DNA of 64,000 bases from a virus: IMG/VR virus record IMGVR_UViG_3300021599_002910, positions 1-64,000 of that record. One strand, given 5' to 3'. Below the pieces are notes generated by a model. The model worked only from the letters and a program-made list of their open reading frames with translations, had not been told where the DNA came from and searched no databases. Shown here one piece after another: positions 16,391-23,952 of this stretch. Made by a program: the position numbers and the translations under genes. Within the stretch, counting starts at the first letter, position 1; the number at the start of each line of letters is the position of its first letter.

Positions 16391-17136
16391 ATTTTTTTGT
16401 GATAAATCGATGCAACAAAGTAATCGATATCTCCACCTGATTTTTTGAATTCCTCCTCAGGATTTATTTTTACAAAATCGTTTTTGGATTTACCAGTATC
16501 ACTTGAACTATCCTTATACCAAACATTCGAATATTTTGGTAAAACTTTCGACCATATTCTGAATGAACCTGTGAACAACACCGAACTACTCATAAGGTAA
16601 TCACAGTTCTCAAGTATCGAAAGATACATTTTAAGACCATAACCCATCCCGATTAATTTTCTCTCGGCTGCAGATGTTTGAACAGTTAATGAATTACCTT
16701 TCATATTCGCCTCATCTGTCGAAATTTTACCTACAAAAATTTGAAACATTGGGTCAAAAAAATAAAACTCTTTCTCACTCCCGTTTTTATTGATAAAATA
16801 ACTCAAACCTAATCCTGCTGATTTGAGATTGAATATTTTTTTTGCTAAGTAGTAAGCGAAACCCGTTAATGAGTCGTATCGAGTAAGTTCTCTTGGCTTG
16901 GTTTGTTGCCTTAATCCGAAGTAATTGTATAAGTCGAGGAGTTTGTAATCGGTGATTTTTGTAGGCTGATAACCCAATTTATCAATGTAATATTTTTTTG
17001 CTAATTTGGAAAATTCTTTGAACTTCAATTTCTCACTCATCATCTTTAAAAAATCCTCTAATGGTTGAGTTTCGAAATGGCCTCTAGACCTGTGAAGTTC
17101 ATTTATTTCTATATCTTTTTTTTCGTAAATTAACAT
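16387..17136 (-). CDS. GNAT-like acetyltransferase domain protein (tentative)
   Basis: 249 residues. The C-terminal part has SAAERKLIGMGYGLKMYLSI followed by SSSVLFTGSFRIWSKVLPKY. This pattern looks like the acetyl-CoA loop and last strands of GNAT folds. The N-terminal part is helical and unrecognised. It is in an operon behind 17145-17420. No tag. Confidence 0.45.
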   Translation of the reverse strand: MLIYEKKDIEINELHRSRGHFETQPLEDFLKMMSEKLKFKEFSKLAKKYYIDKLGYQPTKITDYKLLDLYNYFGLRQQTKPRELTRYDSLTGFAYYLAKKIFNLKSAGLGLSYFINKNGSEKEFYFFDPMFQIFVGKISTDEANMKGNSLTVQTSAAERKLIGMGYGLKMYLSILENCDYLMSSSVLFTGSFRIWSKVLPKYSNVWYKDSSSDTGKSKNDFVKINPEEEFKKSGGDIDYFVASIYHKKI

Positions 17137-17144
17137 ATCAATAC

Positions 17145-17420
17145 TTATTCGTCACACTTTTTTGCCGTAGAACCGACCATCACATCAATTCCCGTAAAAT
17201 TTTTTATAGATTCTTTGACACCGTTTCTCATTCTCTTTGCAACAAATTCAGGTTTTGTTTGAATTGATTGGACAAAGTCGATGTTCAGAATAATGTATAC
17301 CCAAATATTATCGTGCTCATCAAGTTCCTTATCAATGAAGAAACCACATATCCCTTCAACATCCCATTGATTGAGGAAGTTTTCGAGAACCGAAACAATT
17401 TTATCATGTTTGTTTTCCAT
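17145..17420 (-). CDS. Small hypothetical protein (91 aa)
   Basis: Start ATG at 17420, chosen because TATTTAT in the gene's orientation lies 5 bases upstream (plus-strand ATAAATA 17426-17432). The start MENKHDKIVSVLENFLNQWD is helical; the middle is beta-rich with an acidic EHDNIWVYIILNIDF. Layout resembles the small proteins at 20731 and 21045. Function unknown. Confidence 0.65.
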   Translation of the reverse strand: MENKHDKIVSVLENFLNQWDVEGICGFFIDKELDEHDNIWVYIILNIDFVQSIQTKPEFVAKRMRNGVKESIKNFTGIDVMVGSTAKKCDE

Positions 17421-17484
17421 TATTAATAAATATAACAAAGAAATATTCAAAACAATTGTTTGGACCTCAGATATTTATTTTTGG

Positions 17485-18822
17485 ATGAATCTGCAAGAAA
17501 ACATACGAAGAATCAGAGTTCTCATGGGGGAAGCGGTCGAAGACGAAAGTTTCGAAATATCCTATGACGTTGACCCTAAAATTAAGGATTTACAAAATTT
17601 CTTAACATCAAAGAAATATTACATTGGAAAGTTTGGTCCGAACAAGGATGGTGTTGACGGGAAGTATGGTCCATTCACAAAGGCGGCACACGAGGCATTT
17701 AAAGCTGGAATGAAACCAGAGGTTTTCAACAATCGAAGAGAACAAATTGCGCAGAAATATATTGGTGATGTAAAAGATGAGACACTCAGTAAAGAGTTCA
17801 ATTTTCACTTGATTCCTGATGGGAAAAATAATTACCGTTCTGCACAGATACCTGTAACACTTAATGGTAAAGATTATTTGTCAGAGCTTATCGACAAATA
17901 CCGAATAAAAACTATCATCAGATTCAACGGAGACGGTCGTGATTCAAGACATTACTCGACACACCCGATGACAACAATACAATCAGAAAAGAATTTAGCA
18001 GAATCAAAAGGGGTTAAATTCTTTAAACTTTCATCTACTAAAGACCAAGATAAAGTTAATTCATTACTTAGCCAAGGTAATGTTCTCATACACTGTGCTC
18101 ACGGTGCCGATAGAACAGGTGGAAATGTTGGAGGTTACCTTTACCAAAACGGTTGGGGTGACACTAAAAAAATATGGGATTATACAACTAACTACAATGG
18201 TTGGAACCGAATGCTAATGTCTAATCCAAAACTTTTTGTCATGACAGGGTTTTTACCACAAGCACAAAAATTCGGTGTGAAGGATTTAGAACAAGCCATA
18301 GACTTAGCCAATAACAAAAAGACGATAACTAAAGGTAAGAATACTATTTCTCAAGGTAAAAATATCATTATTGGGGATTCACAAGTCCCATATGTTGATA
18401 TGAATACAACTAAAGCGTCGAGGTTGACCAAATCAGGTGGAATTGATGGTCTTTGGGAAGGTGGAAAAACTGTTTCATGGTTGACAGACGCAGTTTCACA
18501 ATATCCCAAGAGTAATGACGTTTCCAATGTAATTATAGTAATTGGGACTAATGGGGGATTTGGTAAATTTACCAAGGATGATATACCCAGATTGTTTAGC
18601 GTTCTGAAATCAAAGTTTCCAAACGCTAACTTTTACGTCGTTCAAGGTTCTTGGGGATGGGGTGGATTGAAAAACATAACAGAAAAAGAAGTGAGAAATT
18701 ACTATAAACAATTTAAACAACAGGGGGCAACCTTGATTGAACCACCGATAGGTAAAATTGAGCCACATTCGAATCATCCTATTTATCAATCTATTGGTTC
18801 GAGTATTGATGGTATGTTATAA
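17485..18822 (+). CDS. Tagged three-domain protein: PG-binding, Cys-phosphatase, SGNH hydrolase
   Basis: 445 residues. The tag is form C (MNLQENIRRIRVLMGEAVED), with TATTTAT 6 bases upstream. Residues about 30-75 are a peptidoglycan-binding-1-like module (GKFGPNKDGVDGKYGPFTKA). Near residue 204, HCAHGADRTGGNVGGYLY has the C-x5-R phosphatase signature. From about residue 295, NIIIGDSQVPYVD, VIVIGTNGG and a late HSNHP resemble blocks of an SGNH/GDSL hydrolase. This domain order is unusual. An enzyme acting on lipids, polyphosphates or wall esters is possible. Confidence 0.75.
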   Translation: MNLQENIRRIRVLMGEAVEDESFEISYDVDPKIKDLQNFLTSKKYYIGKFGPNKDGVDGKYGPFTKAAHEAFKAGMKPEVFNNRREQIAQKYIGDVKDETLSKEFNFHLIPDGKNNYRSAQIPVTLNGKDYLSELIDKYRIKTIIRFNGDGRDSRHYSTHPMTTIQSEKNLAESKGVKFFKLSSTKDQDKVNSLLSQGNVLIHCAHGADRTGGNVGGYLYQNGWGDTKKIWDYTTNYNGWNRMLMSNPKLFVMTGFLPQAQKFGVKDLEQAIDLANNKKTITKGKNTISQGKNIIIGDSQVPYVDMNTTKASRLTKSGGIDGLWEGGKTVSWLTDAVSQYPKSNDVSNVIIVIGTNGGFGKFTKDDIPRLFSVLKSKFPNANFYVVQGSWGWGGLKNITEKEVRNYYKQFKQQGATLIEPPIGKIEPHSNHPIYQSIGSSIDGML

Positions 18823-18832
18823 ATAAAAAGGA

Positions 18833-19507
18833 ATGAAGATAAGATTAACTGAAGAAAAATTAGTCCAAATTATAACTGAAATTGTTGAACAAGTTAATCA
18901 ACAACCAACAAAGTTATTGGAGGTTCCTCATTTTTTGCAATCAGATGATAGCACCTGTGGACCCGCATCACTCAGGATGGTATTTGGTTACTACGGAAAA
19001 AACATGAGTGAAAAAGATATTGCGGAGATTTGTGACCATACCTATGAATTGGGGTGTAAAAGTGAAGATATGGCATGTGCTGCAGAGGCACTCGGATTTG
19101 ATGTTTATCTTAAAAATAATTCTACAATTGATGAAGTTATTAAGTTGGTTGATGCTAACGTCCCTGTAATTGTTGATTGGTTTTGTGGTGACCCACCTGA
19201 AGGTCACTCTTCAGTTGTTATAGGGTATAATGATGATAACTTATTCATACTTGACCCTTACTTAGAAGAAATGAGGGTTGTCAGTAAAACTGACTTCAGA
19301 AGATGTTGGTTTGACTTTTACGAAACGCCAATCAATCCACAAAACTTATACGTCGGACAAATAATTGTCATAAGACCTAAGTCGGGTCAAAAGATGGAAC
19401 AAACAGAAGGAGAACTGAAAGAGAGATGCTGGAAAGGATACACCCAAAAGGGTATGAAAACGATGTTTGGGAAAAGATACCCAAACTGTGTAAAAATAAA
19501 AAAATAA
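18833..19507 (+). CDS. Tagged C39-like cysteine peptidase
   Basis: 224 residues. The tag MKIRLTEEKLVQIITEIVEQ ends in VE|Q. The body has DDSTCGPASLRMVFGYYGK with the catalytic Cys near residue 42, GHSSVVIGY with His near 124, and LFILDPY with Asp, the peptidase C39-like triad. The C-terminus adds a basic CWKGYTQKGMKTMFGKRYPN segment. C39-like domains cleave after Gly-Gly-type sites or act on wall peptides. It shares an operon with 17485. Confidence 0.8.
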   Translation: MKIRLTEEKLVQIITEIVEQVNQQPTKLLEVPHFLQSDDSTCGPASLRMVFGYYGKNMSEKDIAEICDHTYELGCKSEDMACAAEALGFDVYLKNNSTIDEVIKLVDANVPVIVDWFCGDPPEGHSSVVIGYNDDNLFILDPYLEEMRVVSKTDFRRCWFDFYETPINPQNLYVGQIIVIRPKSGQKMEQTEGELKERCWKGYTQKGMKTMFGKRYPNCVKIKK

Positions 19508-19614
19508 TGGCACAGAAAAAGAAAAAACCGAGACCTATGAGAAGCAAACGCTCAGGGATTAAAACGATGAAAAGAATAAACAAGAACCATGAGGTTCTAA
19601 AAAACTTTAAATAA
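19507..19614 (+). CDS. Very basic micro-protein (35 aa)
   Basis: ATG 19507 overlaps the last base of the upstream TAA. About half the residues are Lys/Arg (MAQKKKKPRPMRSKRSGIKT). It could be a DNA-binding, head-packaged or ribosome-associated peptide. A second basic micro-protein is at 57303-57437. The function is not evident from the sequence. Confidence 0.5.
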   Translation: MAQKKKKPRPMRSKRSGIKTMKRINKNHEVLKNFK

Positions 19615-19615
19615 T

Positions 19616-19990
19616 ATGTGGCAAGCAAATGTAACAATTCAAAACAACACCGAATATAATTTAACCATAGACGGTGTGGGTCTTGGTAATACAACCATCG
19701 GAGCAAACTCAGAGACACAATGGTCATCTCAGGAAGTTCATAATACCAAATCATTATTGTTTTGGGTGGAACCAAACGTATGGTATATGCAAGGGAATCT
19801 TTCATTTGGTCCTGAGGCGGGAGTCTATGTCGATAGAGGATGGATGGCTGATGGAGTTCAAACACTTAAAATGACAGCAACTGCAAATGGCAAGTCGTGG
19901 ACCCAAACATCAAACGGCGGGGAAACACTATTAGCGTGGAATGAATTCGAAGATGGGGGTGATATAACTCTTACTTTCGAACATCAATAA
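19616..19990 (+). CDS. Beta-rich hypothetical protein (124 aa)
   Basis: WQANVTIQNNTEYNLTIDGV and the following alternating strands suggest a beta-sandwich, like small pore-forming aegerolysin or actinoporin-type and other carbohydrate/lipid-contact folds. The resemblance is too weak for a family call. No tag. It ends just before a terminator. Confidence 0.6.
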   Translation: MWQANVTIQNNTEYNLTIDGVGLGNTTIGANSETQWSSQEVHNTKSLLFWVEPNVWYMQGNLSFGPEAGVYVDRGWMADGVQTLKMTATANGKSWTQTSNGGETLLAWNEFEDGGDITLTFEHQ

Positions 19991-19996
19991 AATTAA

Positions 19997-20020
19997 CCCT
20001 CACAGAAATGTGGGGGTTTT
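19997..20020 (+). terminator. Rho-independent terminator
   Basis: CCCTCACA/TGTGGGGG stem with GAAA loop and T-rich tail. Confidence 0.88.
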
Positions 20021-20051
20021 CTTTTTCATATTCAATATTAGATTTGAACAT

Positions 20052-20348
20052 ATGAAAAACATTCCATTATTTAGAACCGTAAAACACACTTATTATGAAA
20101 GGTGTGATGTCCAAAAAGAACAATATACCATACAAGTTAAGAAGAAGTTTTTATTCTTTTGGGAAAGATGGTATACAATCAAAGAAATGGTTTGTGGATG
20201 GGGTGATTGTCACACCACAGCAATTGTATTCAAAACAGAATCGGAAGCAATATATGCAATCAAGAATTTGAAAAACGGTTATCTTGCCGATGGATGGACA
20301 GGAGAAGTCTCTACGGTATTAGATTTTAATAAGAAGTTAGAATATTAG
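20052..20348 (+). CDS. Hypothetical protein (98 aa)
   Basis: The ATG at 20052 is preferred over an in-frame upstream start in the terminator tail. MKNIPLFRTVKHTYYERCDV leads into a Trp/aromatic-rich core (FFWERWYTIKEMVCGWGDCH) and a C-terminal helix. It looks like a small alpha/beta fold of unknown function. The stop overlaps the convergent gene ending at 20345. Confidence 0.6.
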   Translation: MKNIPLFRTVKHTYYERCDVQKEQYTIQVKKKFLFFWERWYTIKEMVCGWGDCHTTAIVFKTESEAIYAIKNLKNGYLADGWTGEVSTVLDFNKKLEY

Positions 20349-20728
20349 TTTTTGGTGGGGTAAATGTCAATCTCATCAATATCACCACCCAAAGTCTCAC
20401 TAACCCAATCAGCAACGATATCAAGAACCTTGCTTTCTCTAATGGAGAATGTCTTTTTCAGTGCATCAACAATTCTGTGGTGGATGTGAAGACTACCAAC
20501 ACCATTGTGTGGAGGAGTATCTTCGTCGTCGTCCCAAGAATTACCTGGCCCAAACCAAAAATAGTTCATGAGTTCATTACCATCATTATCAAACATATTA
20601 ATCCTCCATGTATTACCGTCTTTTACATATGGATTAATTTCTTTTCTAAAGTCTTTGTTAGAGAACATTTCATTCAAGTATCTGTATATCAAAGAATGAA
20701 GTTGTGTTTGTGTTATAATATATCTCAT
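20345..20728 (-). CDS. Tagged small acidic protein (form B)
   Basis: 127 residues, tag MRYIITQTQLHSLIYRYLNE. The acidic body (FWFGPGNSWDDDEDTPPHN) ends in IVADWVSETLGGDIDEIDIY, a variant of the WF-family C-terminus. It is the third gene of a minus-strand operon after 21045 and 20731. Confidence 0.65.
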   Translation of the reverse strand: MRYIITQTQLHSLIYRYLNEMFSNKDFRKEINPYVKDGNTWRINMFDNDGNELMNYFWFGPGNSWDDDEDTPPHNGVGSLHIHHRIVDALKKTFSIRESKVLDIVADWVSETLGGDIDEIDIYPTKN

Positions 20729-20730
20729 GA

Positions 20731-21048
20731 TTATTTATTTACATAGGTTACAACGATTGTTATAGGGTGTTCTTCGTGTGGGGAAAAATAATCATTTGGT
20801 TGCAGTCCCGTGGTTTTGATTCCGAAGAAGTTATATATTTGGTCTCTAATTTCGCGTTTAAACATGTTGGCTTTATGTTGTTTTTGGTCCTTATGCTGCG
20901 GATTAACAATATACCTGTCGTCGATTTCCTCGAAGTAAAATATGATACTATACTTACCCATTTTACTGCCCTGAACATAAACATCATAGGGGGAATATAA
21001 TTCCTTAACAAATTTAACAATCCTATTTACTTCTTGTTCGACGGTCAT
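20731..21048 (-). CDS. Small hypothetical protein (105 aa) with tag-like N-terminus
   Basis: MTVEQEVNRIVKFVKELYSP is an amphipathic helix similar in size to the tags but lacking the common KEQ ending. The body is beta-rich (YVQGSKMGKYSIIFYFEEID) with a HKDQKQHKANMFKREI helix. It overlaps the upstream gene by 4 bases. Confidence 0.6.
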   Translation of the reverse strand: MTVEQEVNRIVKFVKELYSPYDVYVQGSKMGKYSIIFYFEEIDDRYIVNPQHKDQKQHKANMFKREIRDQIYNFFGIKTTGLQPNDYFSPHEEHPITIVVTYVNK

Positions 21049-21293
21049 TTATCCTCAACTTTTTTAAAATCAACGATTATGTCTCCCTTACCACTCGGAC
21101 CAAGCATTTTATATAAAGTCGCGGTCTCTTCCATAATCTCAATAGCATCTTTATGCTCAAGTGGTGGATTAAAATAATAAGTAATTCTATACCAATCCTC
21201 ATTCATATAAAAGTTAGAAACATCCACTCCAATAAGTGAATTATACTTCTTTACAATCAATTGTTCTAATATCTTCTGAAGTGCTTCTCCCAT
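21045..21293 (-). CDS. Small hypothetical protein (82 aa)
   Basis: Two in-frame ATGs (21299 and 21293) occur. The first overlaps the TATTTAT element itself; the second has the standard 4-base gap, so I take 21293 (MGEALQKILEQLIVKKYN). The body (YRITYYFNPPLEHKDAIEIM) resembles the small proteins 17145 and 20731. First gene of its operon. Confidence 0.6.
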   Translation of the reverse strand: MGEALQKILEQLIVKKYNSLIGVDVSNFYMNEDWYRITYYFNPPLEHKDAIEIMEETATLYKMLGPSGKGDIIVDFKKVEDK

Positions 21294-21315
21294 ATCCATA
21301 AATATAGTAAAAAAA

Positions 21316-21416
21316 GATTATCCAATTAATTCGTTCAGTTCATATCGGACACAAATACATTCCTCACCTTCGGTTCGGAAGTGTCCTCATTCACTTCACT
21401 CTTTAATTGTATAATC
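21316..21416. repeat. Long hairpin element, copy 1
   Basis: The outer stem is GATTATCCAATTAA (21316-21329) with TTTAATTGTATAATC (21402-21416). The middle stem is GGACAC (21347-21352) with GTGTCC (21381-21386). The apical part holds TTCCTCACC/GGTTCGGAA. The same architecture recurs at 22307-22400 with different stem bases but conserved pairing, and the two copies bracket the gene 21556-22308. It lies in the divergent gap between the 21045-21293 gene and the 21556 gene. Confidence 0.8.
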
Positions 21417-21555
21417 GAACTGTTAAGTAATCCTTGTTGATTCATACAAGATTAAAGATAACCCCCCACCTAATAAACCCCCCGCATAAGTGAGGGGGTA
21501 AAATAATTTTTTGTAAGAAGAAAAATATTTTTTATTTTAGCTCATAAAATAATTT
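21417..21555. other. Intergenic C-tract stretch
   Basis: Non-coding. It contains two CCCCCC tracts and an imperfect hairpin ending in GAGGGGG (around 21472-21501), then an A/T-rich leader with TTTTTTGT and T-rich segments before the ATG at 21556. I see no gene here. Confidence 0.5.
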
Positions 21556-22308
21556 ATGAGTCAAGGTTATTGTTACATTGGAAGAATGGTTGACCATCTT
21601 GGTAATTTTATAACGAATTATTATAAGTTAGGTCGGTCCATAGATTATAAATCCCGAGAAACCGCGTTAAATTCTACACACATGCCTGTGGACGTTGTGT
21701 TTATACGTATATTCCAAACTAATCACATGAGTTCCTTAGAAAAGGCCCTCCACGCATGTTTCGAAGAATATAGAGTTACTAAAGAATATAACGATAGAAA
21801 AAGTATTACCACTGAATGGTTTGATTGTGATGATGAGGATTTATTACACAAAAAAATTACTAAACTTACCAATTATTTTCCCGAAACACTTGAACTTGAT
21901 TTAACTGAATCAATTGTCTCAGATTCAGGGACCACTCAAACTCAAAAAATTGAGATTTTAGAAAATATCAAAAAAGTCAGGTCTTCAATCAAAATCTTTA
22001 TTGATAATACTGAATTTGTCGCGGATACAACTATTGATAGATATGTTCTTCTTGGTCAGTATCTCTCAACCAATTTCTCACCTGAAGTTTTACTTACCAA
22101 GTTACCCAATTACTTCAAAAAGACAAAAGATGAACTCCCTTCGTCTATGACTTCAGACCCAAAAAAAATGAACAGAAATAGCTTCATTCAGTTAGAAAAT
22201 GGTCTTTTCTTCATTACATGGGGAAATGTTAAACAAAGAACGGGCATGATTGATAACATCAAACAATCACTATCTATCCCTATCTCATATGAAGTTTATC
22301 AAGTTTAG
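21556..22308 (+). CDS. T5orf172/GIY-YIG-like DNA-binding protein
   Basis: 250 residues. CYIGRMVDHLGNFITNYYKL, GRSIDYKSRETALNSTHMPV, VFIRIFQTNHMSSLEKALHA and EWFDCDDEDL follow the T5orf172 (MUG113) pattern, a GIY-YIG-related domain found in phages. The C-terminal part is helical and unrecognised. Its stop lies inside the left arm of the second long hairpin. Homing or accessory-gene behaviour is plausible given the flanking repeats. Confidence 0.75.
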   Translation: MSQGYCYIGRMVDHLGNFITNYYKLGRSIDYKSRETALNSTHMPVDVVFIRIFQTNHMSSLEKALHACFEEYRVTKEYNDRKSITTEWFDCDDEDLLHKKITKLTNYFPETLELDLTESIVSDSGTTQTQKIEILENIKKVRSSIKIFIDNTEFVADTTIDRYVLLGQYLSTNFSPEVLLTKLPNYFKKTKDELPSSMTSDPKKMNRNSFIQLENGLFFITWGNVKQRTGMIDNIKQSLSIPISYEVYQV

Positions 22309-22400
22309 ATTATACAACAAGTTCATTCACTACGGACACAATACATCCCTCACCTAAAGGTTCGGGAGTGTCCTTCATTCACTCACTTGTTGTATAATCT
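22307..22400. repeat. Long hairpin element, copy 2, likely bidirectional terminator
   Basis: A perfect 16-bp outer stem, AGATTATACAACAAGT (22307-22322) with ACTTGTTGTATAATCT (22385-22400), encloses GGACAC (22334-22339) and GTGTCC (22368-22373), with an apical ACC-TAAA-GGT hairpin. It spans the stop codons of two convergent genes, so it can end transcription from both sides. Compare copy 1 at 21316-21416. Confidence 0.85.
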
Positions 22401-22858
22401 TATTTCGGCGAGAAAACTATAGTAACATCATAACCAATAGCATCAAGATATGACCTAAGGTTTTTGATTGTTATATTACCATATTCGTATCTCTTTTCGA
22501 TATCTGAAACAGCTTGTTTACTTATCTTCATTTTTTTACCAACTTCTTCCATACTCATCTTCTTCTGTTTTCTTAGACTAGCTAAATTACCGTGTTGTTT
22601 GTTATCTGACTTATATGGGGGGAACTGACTGATATAGTCAATCAATTCTTTATTAGGATTAAACCACTCTCCTCTGGTATGGTAATCGTTAAATTTAATA
22701 TGTAATTCTTTTTCGGTTTTATCATTTCCTTCACAAACCGCTAACACTTTTAACTCATATGGTGAAGATGTCTGTAAGTTACTTAGTCTATTTTTAATAT
22801 CTGTAGTGAAACCAATTTTAATGTGTTTGGTTTCTAAATTTTCTATAAAGTATATCAT
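22400..22858 (-). CDS. GIY-YIG (T5orf172-like) plus XRE-type HTH fusion
   Basis: 152 residues from ATG 22858. The N-terminal half, IYFIENLETKHIKIGFTTDI, RLSNLQTSSPYELKVLAVCE and HTRGEWFN, is a T5orf172/GIY-YIG-like domain. The C-terminal half, LASLRKQKKMSMEEVGKKMK followed by ISKQAVSDIEKR, is a lambda-repressor-type HTH. The fusion could be a self-regulated nuclease or a repressor. A 22-bp perfect palindrome lies 22 bases upstream of the start. Confidence 0.8.
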   Translation of the reverse strand: MIYFIENLETKHIKIGFTTDIKNRLSNLQTSSPYELKVLAVCEGNDKTEKELHIKFNDYHTRGEWFNPNKELIDYISQFPPYKSDNKQHGNLASLRKQKKMSMEEVGKKMKISKQAVSDIEKRYEYGNITIKNLRSYLDAIGYDVTIVFSPK

Positions 22859-22880
22859 AGTAATAAGTATCACCCATTTA

Positions 22881-22902
22881 AGTAAAGTTATAACTTTACT
22901 TT
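22881..22902. promoter_or_regulatory. 22-bp perfect palindrome, likely operator
   Basis: AAGTAAAGTTA (22881-22891) followed by its exact reverse complement (22892-22902). It stands directly upstream of the HTH fusion gene that starts at 22858, the usual place for an autoregulatory operator. Binding is inferred from symmetry and position. Confidence 0.7.
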
Positions 22903-23003
22903 TACATAAAAAAGTAAGACTACACAGTATATGAACTTGACTTTTCCCCCACCCATAAGTTCCCCCCACTCAGTGAGGGGACAGATGAGATGGTGATTAC
23001 ATA

Positions 23004-23077
23004 ATCGTCTAATGAAACGATATTATAGACAATCGTATATTCACACGATATAATGACATATCGTATAACGAAACGAT
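23004..23077. repeat. Array of three inverted repeats with 28-bp period
   Basis: ATCGT-N8-ACGAT occurs at 23004-23021, 23032-23049 and 23060-23077, exactly 28 bp apart. A degenerate fourth copy begins at ATCGT 23117-23121. The arms are perfect while spacers differ, as for protein-binding iterons or operators on a fixed helical spacing. Confidence 0.85.
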
Positions 23078-23378
23078 ATATGATAAGTTATAAACATGAT
23101 TACAATATACAACACTATCGTGATAAACTATAATCATATCTATAACTTTTTACCTCCACATTTTACCACCATATACTACTTGTCCATCGCTACAGGGAGA
23201 CAAAATGTCCCTCTCGTTGAAGGTTAATTAATACACATTAAAGGTTCACTACGTTCACTCCCCCCGTCTCATACTTAATCTTCCTTTTTTTGCTAAGAAA
23301 CATACATATTAAAAAACTGGTCTTCCTGATACCGTGAGAGGGGAAAAAGTGGTCTTTACACTATCTACATGACCATAA

Positions 23379-23446
23379 GTGGTGGGAAAATGTGGGAATG
23401 AGTGGTGGGGAAAAGTGGGGGAAAATGGGTCGAGGGGATTATCCCC
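23379..23446 (+). repeat. G-tract repeat, possible G-quadruplex
   Basis: GTGGTGGGAAAATGTGGG (from 23379) is nearly repeated as GTGGTGGGGAAAAGTGGGGG (from 23402). GGG (23427-23429) and GGGG (23434-23437) follow, and the last pairs with CCCC (23443-23446). Six runs of three or more G's within 55 bases are exceptional in this A/T-rich sequence. Confidence 0.6.
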
Positions 23447-23590
23447 TATGCAACGCTCCCCTGACATTATGACAAAATCAAAAAAAGTTATCCACATTTA
23501 CCCCCAACGAAAGAAAAGTTTTCCACACTGACATAGCGTCAGGACCAAAAGAAGTTTTCCACATTCTTTATTTTTATATGTTCCTAAACT

Positions 23591-23872
23591 ATGTTTAATG
23601 GGACCATGGACAAACTGTCATTTGATATCACACTGATTACCCCTGACCGAATATCGGTGGAGGTAAGTTTCAAGCTCGGGGACCTGAGGGAACACTTAGG
23701 GATTTTATATTTCGAGAAGGCAAAGACGGGGTTTGTAAGAAAACCTATCGGACTAAACGCATGGGCATGCGTGGATGCAAAAGTGGAGGGACTCTATACG
23801 AAAGACGAGTCCATTACCCCAACTCAGATAATAGAGAAGTGTAGGGAGTTAATAAGAGGGGCGGGGCTCTAA
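23591..23872 (+). CDS. Hypothetical protein (93 aa)
   Basis: ITLITPDRISVEVSFKLGDL and RKPIGLNAWACVDAKVEGLY suggest a compact alpha/beta fold. An internal start at 23606 (MDKLSFDITL) is possible. Codons use more G/C than most genes in the window. It follows the candidate origin directly. Not recognised. Confidence 0.6.
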   Translation: MFNGTMDKLSFDITLITPDRISVEVSFKLGDLREHLGILYFEKAKTGFVRKPIGLNAWACVDAKVEGLYTKDESITPTQIIEKCRELIRGAGL

Positions 23873-23952
23873 GGTTTCTTTTTTCCAAAGAGAATATCCC
23901 ACACACCAAGGATAATGTAGCCAACAAGAAGGGCTTTTAAAAATCGTCTCAT
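23869..23952 (-). CDS. Membrane micro-protein (27 aa)
   Basis: ATG at 23952, stop TAG at 23869-23871 (plus-strand CTA). MRRFLKALLVGYIILGVWDI is a single membrane helix with a basic N-terminus and a KKKP tail. Third gene of a minus-strand operon; its start abuts the stop of 23953-24084. The stop codon overlaps that of the convergent 93-residue gene. Confidence 0.5.
   Translation of the reverse strand: MRRFLKALLVGYIILGVWDILFGKKKP

Larger units (their letters stand above)
22903..23590. other. Non-coding control region, candidate replication origin
   Basis: About 690 bases without a credible gene. In order: C-rich tracts near 22945-22980; the ATCGT-N8-ACGAT array (23004-23077); a hairpin AGGGAGACA/TGTCCCT near 23193-23213; G tracts 23384-23437; a TTATCCACA DnaA-box match (23488-23496); two TTTTCCACA variants (23519-23527 and 23555-23563); and a CTGAC-ATAGC-GTCAG hairpin (23528-23542). 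Related boxes recur at 25162-25170 and 25212-25220. The combination of iterons, DnaA-like boxes and a strong compositional break suggests an origin; the sequence alone cannot prove it. Confidence 0.5.

Noticed and set aside
21556-22858. Insertion sequence between the two long hairpins
   Set aside because: No transposase motif (DDE or HUH) is seen in either gene. The hairpins are not terminal inverted repeats of one element and no target duplication is evident.
22979-23120. CRISPR array
   Set aside because: The repeats are short inverted repeats with a 28-bp period, not long direct repeats with unique spacers, and no cas genes are near.
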